Below, one piece after another: positions 1-6,550 of a DNA stretch of 23,010 bases (positions are counted from its first letter, which is position 1; every line of letters starts with the position of its first letter). The stretch spans positions 1 through 23,010 of the forward strand of contig JASHOI010000332.1 of NCBI GenBank assembly GCA_030041195.1, given 5' to 3'. Origin of the DNA: Streptosporangiaceae bacterium (GTDB taxonomy: Bacteria; Actinomycetota; Actinomycetes; Streptosporangiales; Streptosporangiaceae). Under the pieces are notes generated by a model. The model had not been told where the DNA came from, searched no databases, and was given only the letters and a program-made list of their open reading frames with translations. The translations under genes and the position numbers were made by a program.

Positions 1-183
1 GGCGTAGTCGAGGCTCTGGCCGCGCAGGAAGACCACCTTGTGCTCCAGCAGGGCCTGCCGGATCTGGGCGATGACGTCGTCGCTGAGCTCGGTTCCGGTG
101 TCCGCGCCGGTGATCTCGGCGCCGATGTTGCCCGCCAGCCTGCGGACGCCGATCTTCGCGCCGGTGGCGATGGTGTCGGTCAT
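1..183 (-). CDS. TauD/TfdA-family dioxygenase, N-terminal part (runs off the left edge)
   Basis: This is the first 61 codons of a gene whose 3' part lies outside the window. The peptide begins MTDTIATGAKIG and continues through GNIGAEITGAD to LLEHKVVFLRGQ. A conserved Gly-Ala-Glu-Ile-x-Gly segment followed by a 'hKVVFLRGQ' strand is the typical N-terminus of Fe(II)/2-oxoglutarate-dependent TauD/TfdA enzymes. These release sulfite from taurine or alkyl sulfonates, or hydroxylate related small acids. The HxD...H iron-binding residues lie beyond the edge and cannot be checked. The ATG at 183 has a GAGAGG ribosome-binding site 8 bases upstream. A short Cys-containing leader ORF lies 96 bases upstream on the same strand, which favours a sulfur-related role. 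The substrate is not known. The family call is fairly safe; taurine specificity is inference. Confidence 0.8.
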   Translation of the reverse strand, partial: MTDTIATGAKIGVRRLAGNIGAEITGADTGTELSDDVIAQIRQALLEHKVVFLRGQSLDYA

Positions 184-220
184 AATGCGTGCCTCTCAAC
201 TCGGGGCGTACGGGAACGAA

Positions 221-251
221 TCCGGGCATGCCAAGCAGCCATCACCCCGGA
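221..251 (-). promoter_or_regulatory. Possible attenuator stem between leader peptide and dioxygenase
   Basis: On the minus strand, TCCGGG (251-246) pairs with CCCGGA (226-221) across a 19-base loop. The stem lies between the leader stop codon (280) and the dioxygenase start (183). It is placed where an attenuation hairpin would be expected, but it is only 6 bp and has no U-tract. A more elaborate alternative fold was not worked out. Confidence 0.3.
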
Positions 252-279
252 CGGACGGTGGGACGTGGTCGGATCGGTG

Positions 280-369
280 TCAGTGGCTGAGCCGCGCGGC
301 CGGACAGGCGGCGCTGGCCACGAGGAGCAGGCCCACGTGGCGGCGCTTGATGCTGAGGTGAGGCGCCAT
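280..369 (-). CDS. Putative Cys-type leader peptide (29 aa) upstream of the dioxygenase
   Basis: A 29-codon minus-strand ORF from ATG at 369 to TGA at 280 lies between a promoter candidate and the dioxygenase start at 183. The peptide contains IKRRHVGLLLVASAAC near its end. I know short actinobacterial leader peptides before sulfur-assimilation and sulfonate genes with the pattern Arg-x-His-Val-Asp-Leu-x-Arg-Val-x-Ser-Ala-x-Cys. This one keeps RRHV, L, VASAAC, but has Gly for Asp and Leu for Arg. Its single Cys codon (TGT) is codon 22, close to the stop. Slow decoding of that codon under cysteine shortage could govern downstream expression. An in-frame ATG at 396 would give 38 residues. The ORF is directly visible; the regulatory role is inference from the family and from the sulfur-linked neighbour. 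Confidence 0.6.
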   Translation of the reverse strand: MAPHLSIKRRHVGLLLVASAACPAARLSH

Positions 370-375
370 GCTTCC

Positions 376-404
376 AGCGTGCCTGTACCCGACCATGAAG
401 TCAA
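376..404 (-). promoter_or_regulatory. Candidate promoter of the leader-dioxygenase transcript
   Basis: On the minus strand TTGACT (404-399) is a good -35 match. Exactly 17 bases further is CACGCT (381-376), which keeps only the most conserved A2 and T6 of a -10 box. A start about 7 bases on would fall at or next to the ATG at 369, so the leader peptide could be leaderless. The -10 is weak, so this is tentative. Confidence 0.3.
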
Positions 405-406
405 TG

Positions 407-429
407 TTTCCGATCTAAATTATCGGAAA
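407..429. promoter_or_regulatory. Palindromic operator candidate, 8+8 bp arms, 7-bp spacer
   Basis: TTTCCGAT (407-414), spacer CTAAATT, ATCGGAAA (422-429) is a perfect inverted repeat in an AT-rich island in otherwise GC-rich DNA. It lies between the divergent dioxygenase and MFS genes and directly upstream of the minus-strand -35 candidate at 399-404. Size and symmetry fit a dimeric regulator site. The regulator is not in the window and its family cannot be told from the site. Confidence 0.5.
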
Positions 430-459
430 TGATCATCGGCCGTTGTGGCGGCGGCTCCG

Positions 460-540
460 AACCGGGATCGGTGACCTGCGGGGGCGGCCGCCAACCGGGA
501 TCGATCACCGGATGCGGCGGACCCGAATCGAAATTGATCA
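460..540. repeat. Imperfect 33-bp-period tandem repeat (three units)
   Basis: The core AACCGGGATCG(A/G)T(C/G)A begins at 460 and recurs at 493, and a diverged form (AATCGAAATTGATCA) begins at 526, so the period is exactly 33 bp. It lies in the divergent intergenic region before the MFS gene. Read on the minus strand it would give an 11-residue Asp-Pro-Gly-x-x-Pro-Pro-Pro repeat in a 61-codon frame (586-401), but nothing supports translation. It could be an array of protein-binding sites or a local expansion. Confidence 0.5.
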
Positions 541-542
541 GG

Positions 543-569
543 GGATGTGACGGATGTGACGGATGCGGC
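543..569. repeat. 9-bp direct repeat GGATGTGAC, two exact units plus one diverged
   Basis: GGATGTGAC occurs at 543-551 and 552-560, followed by GGATGCGGC at 561-569. It directly follows the 33-bp repeats and lies 80 to 106 bases before the MFS start codon. The function is unknown. Confidence 0.6.
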
Positions 570-648
570 GGACGCGCCTGATGCAACCGTGTGTAATTCC
601 GTGTTCACCGGGTAGCCGCGCAGTAGACACAGAACGAAGGCGGTCGCC

Positions 649-2157
649 ATGACATCCACAACCAAGACCGTTGGCGGCGGCGCACTGCGCAGCCTGATCC
701 CCGCGCGGATCGACAGGCTTCCGTGGTCCAGGTTCCACACGCACTTGGTGATAGCGCTCGGCGTGGCGTGGGTCCTGGACGGTCTCGAGATCACGATCGC
801 GAGCAACGTCGGGCCGGACCTGACCTTGCACACCACGCTGAACCTGTCCGCGGGCGCGGCGGCCGACATCGCCACCTGGTACCTGATCGGCGAGGTCATC
901 GGGGCGCTGTTCTTCGGGCGGCTGTCGGACCGGCTCGGGCGGCGGAACCTGTTCATGGTCACGCTGGGCGTCTACCTGATCGGCAGCGGCCTGACCGCGG
1001 CCACGCCCAGGGGCGGGCACTGGTTCATCTTCCTGTACGCCACCAGGGTCATCGCCGGAATGGGCATCGGCGGCGAGTACGCGGCGATCAACTCCGCGAT
1101 CGACGAGATGATCCCGGCGCGGTATCGCGGCCGGGTCGACCTCGCGGTCAACGGGACCTACTGGGCCGGCGCCTTCCTGGGCACGATCGTCACGCTTTTC
1201 CTGCTGAACCACCTGACGCCGAACCTCGGCTGGCGCATCGCCTACGTGGTCGGCCCGGTGCTCGCGCTTGTCATCATCTTCGTGCGGCGCCACCTGCCGG
1301 AGAGCCCTCGCTGGCAGATCATGCACGGCAGGCAGCAGGCCGCCGAGGAGTCCATCGCGGAGATCGAGCATGACGTGGAACGGACCAAGGGCGCGCTCCC
1401 GCCGGTGGATCCGGGCAAGGAACTGGAGATCAGGCCGGCCGAGCAGATCGGATACCTGGCCCTGCTCCGGGTGCTGTTCTCGCACTACCCGAGCCGGTCG
1501 GTGCTCGGCGCCGCGCTGATGATCACACAGTCGTTCCTGTACAACGCGATCTTCTTCACCTACGGCCTGGTCCTCGAGTACTTCTTCCACGTCAAGGTCA
1601 CCGATACCGGCTACTACTTCCTGGCGTTCGCGGTGGGCAACCTGCTCGGGCCGCTGACCATCGGGCACCTGTTCGACACGATCGGCAGGCGGAAGATGAT
1701 CTCGAGCACATACCTGCTGTCCGGCGTGCTGCTGGTCATCACCGCGCAGTTGTTCAAGGCGGGCGTGCTCAACGCGACCACCCAGACGATCTGCTGGTCG
1801 GTGATCTTCTTCTTCGCCTCAGCGGGCGCCAGCGCAGGCTACCTGACCGTCAGTGAGATCTTCCCGCTGGAAGTCCGGGCCAAGGCCATCGCGGTGTTCT
1901 TCGCGATCGCGCAGTGCTTCGGCTCGCTCGGCTCCCACCTGTACGGCCACCTCATCGGCACCGGCACCGACCCGAACCGGCTCTACTTCGGCTACCTCCT
2001 CGGGGCTGGCGCGATGATCGTGGGCGGCCTCGTGGCGGTGTTCCTCGCCGTCGACGCAGAGGGCAAGTCGCTGGAAGAGGTGGCCAAGCCGCTGTCCGTG
2101 GTGGCCAAACCCGCCCAGGGGATCTTCCGGGGCGGGGGCGACACCGCAGACCCGTAG
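649..2157 (+). CDS. MFS transporter (metabolite:H+ symporter / sugar-porter-like)
   Basis: This 502-residue integral membrane protein has the twelve-helix look of the major facilitator superfamily. The loop-2/3 motif GRLSDRLGRR is at residues 90-99 and its half-repeat GHLFDTIGRRK is near residue 340. The first half contains RVIAGMGIGGEY, and the C-terminal half contains SEIFPLEVRAKA, as in sugar-porter and aromatic-acid/metabolite symporter branches. An acidic residue in helix 1 (WVLDGLE) also fits those branches. The ATG has GAAGG 8 bases upstream. The gene is divergent from the TauD-like gene and shares its control region, so a co-regulated small organic acid or sulfonate substrate is possible but unproven. 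Its stop is only 5 bases from the stop of the convergent glycyl-tRNA synthetase gene, leaving no room for a terminator between them. Confidence 0.85.
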   Translation: MTSTTKTVGGGALRSLIPARIDRLPWSRFHTHLVIALGVAWVLDGLEITIASNVGPDLTLHTTLNLSAGAAADIATWYLIGEVIGALFFGRLSDRLGRRNLFMVTLGVYLIGSGLTAATPRGGHWFIFLYATRVIAGMGIGGEYAAINSAIDEMIPARYRGRVDLAVNGTYWAGAFLGTIVTLFLLNHLTPNLGWRIAYVVGPVLALVIIFVRRHLPESPRWQIMHGRQQAAEESIAEIEHDVERTKGALPPVDPGKELEIRPAEQIGYLALLRVLFSHYPSRSVLGAALMITQSFLYNAIFFTYGLVLEYFFHVKVTDTGYYFLAFAVGNLLGPLTIGHLFDTIGRRKMISSTYLLSGVLLVITAQLFKAGVLNATTQTICWSVIFFFASAGASAGYLTVSEIFPLEVRAKAIAVFFAIAQCFGSLGSHLYGHLIGTGTDPNRLYFGYLLGAGAMIVGGLVAVFLAVDAEGKSLEEVAKPLSVVAKPAQGIFRGGGDTADP

Positions 2158-2162
2158 CCGGC

Positions 2163-3551
2163 TCAGCTGTCCGCGACGCGTTCGGACAGGTAGGGGACCA
2201 GGTTGTCGATGCCGACCCGCTCCTGCTTCATCGAGTCGCGCTCCCGCACCGTGACCGCCTGATCCTCCAGCGTGTCGAAGTCGACGGTCACGCAGTAGGG
2301 CGTGCCGATCTCGTCCTGGCGCCGGTAGCGGCGGCCGATCGCGCTGGCGTCGTCGAAATCGGCGTTCCAGTGCTTGCGCAGGCGGGCCGCGATGTCCCTG
2401 GCCTTCGGCGACAGGTCGGGGTTGCGCGACAGCGGCAGCACCGCGACCTTGACCGGCGCGATCCTGGGGTCGAGCCGGAGCACGGTGCGCTTCTCCATCT
2501 TCCCCTTGGCGTCCGGCGCCTCGTCCTGGGTGTAGGCGTCGAGCAGGAACGCCAGCAGGCACCGGTCCACGCCGACGGCCGGCTCGACGACGTAGGGGAC
2601 ATACCGCTCGCCGGATTCCGGGTCGAGGTAGGACATGTCCTGGCCGGAAGCCTTGGCGTGGGTGCTGAGGTCGAAGTCGGTGCGGTTGGCCAGGCCCTCG
2701 AGCTCGCCCCACTCGCTGCCGGGGAAGCCGAAGCGGTACTCGATGTCGACCGTGCGCTTGGAGTAGTGCGACCGCTTCTCCGGCGGGTGCTCGTAAAGCC
2801 GCAGGTTATCCCGGCTGAGGCCGAGGCCGGCGTGCCAGGCCAGCCGGGTTTCGATCCACTGCTCGTGCCACTGCTCGTCGGTCCCGGGCTTGACGAAGAA
2901 CTCCATCTCCATCTGCTCGAACTCGCGGGTCCGGAAGATGAAGTTGCCCGGGGTGATCTCGTTGCGGAACGACTTGCCGATCTGGCCGATGCCGAACGGG
3001 ATCTTCTTGCGCGAGGTCTGCAGCACGTTGCGGTAGTTGATGAAGATGCCCTGGGCGGTCTCCGGCCTCAGGTAGGCCAAACCCGAATCATCCTCGGTCG
3101 CCCCGAGGTAGGTGCGCAACAGCCCGTTGAACATGCGCGGCTCGGTGAAGGCGCCCTTGGTGCCGCAGTGCGGGCAGGTGATGTCGGCGAGGCCGTTCTC
3201 CGGCGGGTGGCCGTGCTTCTCCTCGTAGGCCTCGATCAGGTGATCGGCGCGGAACCTGCGGTGGCAGGACAGGCACTCGGTCAGCGGGTCAACGAACTCG
3301 GTGAGATGGCCGCTGGCCTGCCACACCTCGGGCGCCAGGATCACCGAGGAGTCAAGGCCCACGATGTCGTCGCGCTCCTGCACCATCGAGCGCCACCACT
3401 CGCGCTTGATGTTGTTCTTCATCTCCACGCCCAGCGGGCCATAGTCCCAGGACGCCCGGAGCCCTCCGTAGATCTCGCTAGAGGGGTAGACGATCCCGCG
3501 CCGCTTGCTGAGGCTGACGATCTCGTCCAGGCGGTCACTGCGTCGTGCCAT
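2163..3551 (-). CDS. glyS: Glycyl-tRNA synthetase, alpha2 type
   Basis: This enzyme activates glycine and charges tRNA-Gly in the cytoplasm. The 462-residue length and single-chain layout match the class II homodimeric enzyme of actinobacteria rather than the alpha2beta2 form. Class II motif 2 is visible as [21 protein letters not shown], and motif 3 around [14 protein letters not shown]. Near residues 90-130 a Cys-rich insert ([16 protein letters not shown]) looks like a zinc-binding knuckle. The C-terminal part is the anticodon-binding domain. A TTG at 3554 directly precedes the ATG at 3551. I chose the ATG because GGAG lies 7 bases upstream of it. No T-box leader was seen upstream. Confidence 0.97.
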   Translation of the reverse strand: MARRSDRLDEIVSLSKRRGIVYPSSEIYGGLRASWDYGPLGVEMKNNIKREWWRSMVQERDDIVGLDSSVILAPEVWQASGHLTEFVDPLTECLSCHRRFRADHLIEAYEEKHGHPPENGLADITCPHCGTKGAFTEPRMFNGLLRTYLGATEDDSGLAYLRPETAQGIFINYRNVLQTSRKKIPFGIGQIGKSFRNEITPGNFIFRTREFEQMEMEFFVKPGTDEQWHEQWIETRLAWHAGLGLSRDNLRLYEHPPEKRSHYSKRTVDIEYRFGFPGSEWGELEGLANRTDFDLSTHAKASGQDMSYLDPESGERYVPYVVEPAVGVDRCLLAFLLDAYTQDEAPDAKGKMEKRTVLRLDPRIAPVKVAVLPLSRNPDLSPKARDIAARLRKHWNADFDDASAIGRRYRRQDEIGTPYCVTVDFDTLEDQAVTVRERDSMKQERVGIDNLVPYLSERVADS

Positions 3552-3840
3552 CAAGTGTCTCCATCCGGCTGGCGGTCGGCGGCTTGTGGTTGGCGGCCCG
3601 CGGCTGGTCAGCGGGGCGCGCGCGCCCGGTTCTCTGGTCCCCGGCTGGCCGGGAACGCGGATGACCTGGTGAGCTTGGTTGAGCTGGTGCGCCGTTCGCT
3701 AAAGCTTAGCGGTGGTCCGGGCCCGGTCCATCCGGTTATCCGGCCACGTGGCCCGGGACGTGCCGCCACGCCCGAGCACGTATCTTGGCCGAAGAGCCGA
3801 AACCGGCAGCAACGCGCCCCGGCCAGAAGGGACCACGACC
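3552..3840. other. Divergent intergenic region between glyS and the DUF6703-like gene
   Basis: This 289-base region carries the glyS ribosome-binding site on its left, a run of GGC-rich low-complexity sequence (about 3565-3615), a compact palindrome at 3697-3711, and the AGAAGGG ribosome-binding site (3825-3831) of the rightward gene. I see no T-box or other riboswitch structure and no convincing coding sequence. Confidence 0.5.
3697..3711. promoter_or_regulatory. Short palindrome CGCTAA-AGC-TTAGCG
   Basis: This is a perfect 6+6 bp inverted repeat with a 3-base centre, in the intergenic region between divergent genes. The size suits an operator half-site pair. Nothing identifies a regulator. 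Confidence 0.35.
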
Positions 3841-4155
3841 GTGAGCACGAACCGGCCCGCACCGTCGCGGCCACCGTCCGACGCCAGGCGGGCGGCCGAA
3901 CGGCGCAGCGCGGCGCCGCTTGTCTACCTGCGCCAGCTGCCCACCTGGCTGCCGCCCGTGGTGCTCGCCGTGCTGATGGTGACCGGGCTTGCGGTGCGGG
4001 GCTGGGGCGGGGCCGTGGCGCTGTGCGCGGTGGCGGCGTTCCTGGGCTGGCTGGCCTACCTGTCCTGGCCCGCCCTGGCCGGCCGGGGCCGGCTCGGGCG
4101 CGCGGTGGTGATCGCCGCCCTGCTCGCCCTGGCCGCGTTCCAGGCCACGCGCTGA
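3841..4155 (+). CDS. Small membrane protein, DUF6703-like
   Basis: This is a 104-residue protein. A Pro/Arg/Ala-rich N-terminus (STNRPAPSRPP, then RRAAERRSAAPL) is followed by YLRQLPTWLPPVVLAVLMV. Three hydrophobic stretches follow (about residues 40-57, 60-80 and 86-102), so it is probably a small integral membrane protein with a basic cytoplasmic tail. The layout is like the actinobacterial DUF6703 family, often found beside glyS/uppS; the function is unknown. The start is a GTG at 3841 with AGAAGGG 9 bases upstream. A further upstream start at 3712 would add a sequence without family character and would run over the palindrome, so I rejected it. It is convergent with the UMP-kinase gene, with a 7-base gap. 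Confidence 0.7.
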   Translation: MSTNRPAPSRPPSDARRAAERRSAAPLVYLRQLPTWLPPVVLAVLMVTGLAVRGWGGAVALCAVAAFLGWLAYLSWPALAGRGRLGRAVVIAALLALAAFQATR

Positions 4156-4167
4156 CCGGGCGTCAGC
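4151..4167. terminator. Hairpin spanning two convergent stop codons
   Basis: GCTGAC (4151-4156), loop CGGGC, GTCAGC (4162-4167). The perfect 6-bp stem includes the TGA of the plus-strand membrane protein and the stop of the minus-strand UMP kinase. It could act as a small bidirectional terminator, but it has no U-tract. Confidence 0.35.
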
Positions 4168-4900
4168 CGTCCGGCTCCTCGTCGTCGGCCGTGATCAGGG
4201 TGCCGATGTCCTCGCCCTCGCAGATCGCGCTCATCGCCCCAAGCGCGGCCACGTCGAAGATGTGCATGGGCAGCCGGTGCTCGTTGGCCAGCACGAACGC
4301 GCTCTCGTCCATGACCTTGACCCCGGCCGCCAGGGCCTCCCGGTAGGTGAGTTTGGTGAACCGCTTGGCGTCCGGGTCGACGTTCGGGTCCGAGTCGTAC
4401 ACCCCGTCCACGCCGCGCTTGGCGACCAGCAGCGCGTCGGCCTCGAGTTCCAGTGCACGCTGCACGGCCGGGTAGTCCGTGGTCACGTACGGCTGCCCGA
4501 TGCCGCCGGCCAGCAGGACGATCAGCCCGCGGCGCAGGTGCCGGTCGGCGCGCAGCCGGATGAACGGCTCGGCCACGCTCTGCATCGGTATCGCGGTCAT
4601 CACCCGGACGTCGGACTCGCTGCGCGCGGTCAGCACCCCGCGCAGCATCAGGGCGTTCATCACCGTGCCGAGCATCCCGATGTTGTCGGCCTCGGCCCGG
4701 CCGATGCCCCAGCCGTCGGCCATCCGGCCGCGGAAGTAGTTGCCGCCGCCGATGACCACGGCAAGCTCGACCCCAAGCTTGTGCACGGACAGCAGCTCAT
4801 CGGCGAGCTGCGCCAAGCTCGCCGGATCCACTCCCCACCCGGCCGAGCCGGCCAGAGCCTCACCGCTGAGCTTGATGACCACGCGTGAATAGCGACCCAC
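4163..4900 (-). CDS. pyrH: Uridylate (UMP) kinase
   Basis: This enzyme makes UDP from UMP with ATP. The 245-residue amino-acid-kinase fold shows the N-terminal KLSGEAL phosphate loop, VVIGGGNYFRG, the UMP-binding DNIGMLGTVMN, then GQPYVTTDYPAVQRA and the nucleotide loop KRGVDGVYDSDP. All expected bacterial UMP-kinase motifs are intact, so it should be active. I chose GTG at 4900 because GGGGG lies 5 bases before it; an ATG at 4945 with no visible ribosome-binding site would add 15 residues. It follows uppS on the same strand after 88 bases. In most actinobacteria pyrH sits between tsf and frr, so this copy is either relocated or a second paralogue. Confidence 0.85.
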   Translation of the reverse strand: MGRYSRVVIKLSGEALAGSAGWGVDPASLAQLADELLSVHKLGVELAVVIGGGNYFRGRMADGWGIGRAEADNIGMLGTVMNALMLRGVLTARSESDVRVMTAIPMQSVAEPFIRLRADRHLRRGLIVLLAGGIGQPYVTTDYPAVQRALELEADALLVAKRGVDGVYDSDPNVDPDAKRFTKLTYREALAAGVKVMDESAFVLANEHRLPMHIFDVAALGAMSAICEGEDIGTLITADDEEPDG

Positions 4901-4988
4901 GTCTGCCCCCGGTCGTGCCGCACGGTCGGCGACCCGGCCCAGCATACGAGAACCCGGCGGCTCTGGCGGCCAGTCCCCGGCCGGCCGG

Positions 4989-5777
4989 TCACGGCCCCGG
5001 GGCCGGGTTCGGCTCGGCGCCCCCGTAGCGCCGGTCTCTGCTCGCGTAGATCTCGCACGCGCGCCACAGGTCGCGCCGGTCGAAGTCGGGCCACAGCGTG
5101 TCCAGGAACACGAACTCGGCGTAGTACGACTGCCACAGCAGGAAATTGGACATCCGGTGCTCACCGGAAGAGCGGATGAACAGGTCGACATCCGGCATCT
5201 CGGGCGCGTACAGGTAGCGCGCGAACGTCTTCTCGTCGATCCGGCCAGGGCGCAGCTTCCCGGCCGCCACGTCGGCGGAGATCGCCGCCGCTGCGTCGGC
5301 GATCTCCGCCCGGCCTCCGTAGTTCACGCAGAACTGCATCGTCAGCACGGAGTTCCCCGCCGACAGCCGCTCGGCTTGCTCGAGTTCGGAGATCACGCTG
5401 CGCCACAGCCGCCCGGGCCGACCGGCCCAGAGGATCCGCACCCCCATGTCGAGCAGTTCGTCGCGCCGGCGGTGGATCACGTCGCGGTTGAACCCCAGCA
5501 GGAACCGGACCTCGTCGGGCGAGCGCCGCCAGTTCTCGGTGGAGAACGCGTAGGCCGAGAGGTAGGGGATGCCCAGCTCGATCGCGCCCTTGATGACGTC
5601 GAGCAGCGAGGACTCTCCCTCCTTGTGGCCCTCGGTCCTGGGCAGCCCGCGCTTCTTGGCCCAGCGGCCGTCGCCATCCATGACGATGGCCACGTGGCCG
5701 GGAACCAGGTCGGGCGGGATCTCCGGCGGGCGGGCGCCGCTGGGATGGGGGTCGGGCCGGCGTGGCGGGTGTGTCAT
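4989..5777 (-). CDS. uppS: Isoprenyl (cis-polyprenyl) diphosphate synthase
   Basis: This 262-residue cis-prenyltransferase condenses isopentenyl diphosphate onto an allylic primer. The product is the long-chain polyprenyl diphosphate used as lipid carrier for peptidoglycan and other cell-wall polymers. Visible motifs are [20 protein letters not shown] (phosphate-binding loop with the catalytic Asp), GHKEG, the AFSTENWRR segment, NYGGRAEI and [19 protein letters not shown]. The usual MDGNGRWA is MDGDGRWA here: the conserved Asn is replaced by Asp, encoded by GAC. The ATG at 5777 overlaps the recO stop as ATGA, so the two are translationally coupled. The chain-length class cannot be told from sequence. 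Confidence 0.95.
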   Translation of the reverse strand: MTHPPRRPDPHPSGARPPEIPPDLVPGHVAIVMDGDGRWAKKRGLPRTEGHKEGESSLLDVIKGAIELGIPYLSAYAFSTENWRRSPDEVRFLLGFNRDVIHRRRDELLDMGVRILWAGRPGRLWRSVISELEQAERLSAGNSVLTMQFCVNYGGRAEIADAAAAISADVAAGKLRPGRIDEKTFARYLYAPEMPDVDLFIRSSGEHRMSNFLLWQSYYAEFVFLDTLWPDFDRRDLWRACEIYASRDRRYGGAEPNPAPGP

Positions 5778-6541
5778 GCGTGCTCCACGTGGCGCAGCGA
5801 CCGGATCGAGTGCTCCAGGTGCCACTGCAGGTAGGCGGCGACCAGGCCGCTGCACTCGGCCTGATGCCGGTGCTCGCTGCCGTCGGCGTACCCCCAGTCG
5901 CCCCGCACCAGCGCGCTCATCAGCGTGACCGTCTGCGGGGCCGGCGTGGCGGCGCCCGGCGTCCGGCAGGACCGGCAGACGAGCCCGCCAGCGCCGATCG
6001 CGAACGCGAACGCGCGCAGCGCGGTGGAGGTGACGGCGCCCTGCGGATCGGCGACCCTGGTCCCGCACACGGCGCACTCGTCCAGCGCGGGCGCGTAACC
6101 GGCCACGGCGAGCGACCTGAGCAGGTACGCGTCGAGGATCAGCCGAGGCTCGTGCGCGCCCTCGGCGAGCGCCCGCAGCCCACCGACCAGCAGCAGGAAC
6201 TGGCGCATGGCCGGCTCCTTCTCCACCGGGGTGAACTTCTCGGCCGTCTCCAGCATCGCGGTCCCCGTGGTGTATCTCGGGTAGTCCGACGAGAACGGCT
6301 CGCCGTACGGCCGCACGGTGTCGGCCTGGGTGATGTAATCCAGCGACCTTCCGGTGTACATCAGGAGGTCGACGTGGGTAAACGGCTCGAGCCGCGCGCC
6401 GAACCTGGACTTGGTGCGCCGCACCCCCTTGGCCACGGCGCGGACCCTGCCGGTCCGCCGGGCGAGCAGCGTGACGATCCGGTCCGCCTCGCCCAGCTTC
6501 TGGGTGCGCAGCACGATGCCATCGTCACGGTAGATGCCCAC
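5774..6541 (-). CDS. recO: DNA repair protein RecO
   Basis: RecO works with RecF/RecR to load RecA onto SSB-coated gaps and promotes strand annealing. The 255-residue protein begins [21 protein letters not shown], the characteristic OB-fold start, followed by [17 protein letters not shown]. The helical C-terminal domain contains a four-Cys zinc site, CAVCG near residue 155 and CRSC near residue 190. The start is GTG at 6541, 9 bases after the stop of the upstream zinc-ribbon gene. No strong ribosome-binding site is visible, so translation may rely on coupling. The stop overlaps the uppS start by 4 bases. Confidence 0.95.
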   Translation of the reverse strand: MGIYRDDGIVLRTQKLGEADRIVTLLARRTGRVRAVAKGVRRTKSRFGARLEPFTHVDLLMYTGRSLDYITQADTVRPYGEPFSSDYPRYTTGTAMLETAEKFTPVEKEPAMRQFLLLVGGLRALAEGAHEPRLILDAYLLRSLAVAGYAPALDECAVCGTRVADPQGAVTSTALRAFAFAIGAGGLVCRSCRTPGAATPAPQTVTLMSALVRGDWGYADGSEHRHQAECSGLVAAYLQWHLEHSIRSLRHVEHA

Positions 6542-6550
6542 GGGCCAAGG

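Larger units (their letters stand above)
184..648. other. Divergent intergenic region between dioxygenase and MFS genes
   Basis: This 465-base region holds, from left to right, the dioxygenase ribosome-binding site, the attenuator-like stem, the leader-peptide ORF, a minus-strand promoter candidate, the 8+8 bp palindrome, the 33-bp and 9-bp repeats, and the MFS ribosome-binding site (GAAGG, 8 bases before the ATG at 649). I could not identify a convincing plus-strand -35/-10 pair. Confidence 0.6.

Noticed and set aside
440..570. CRISPR-like array from the 33-bp period
   Set aside because: The units are contiguous and diverge from each other, with no distinct spacers; no cas genes are near.
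401..586. Minus-strand 61-codon frame with an 11-residue Pro-rich repeat
   Set aside because: The repeat follows from the 33-bp DNA repeats. There is no ribosome-binding site and no family resemblance, and the frame runs through the operator palindrome.
3552..3840. T-box riboswitch for glyS
   Set aside because: There is no T-box motif (UGGNACC-like) and no specifier stem that I can see upstream of glyS.
1914..4346. Very long plus-strand frame opposite glyS
   Set aside because: It is a non-coding shadow on the antisense strand of glyS; the composition is Arg/Gly/Val/Leu-rich and has no family motifs.
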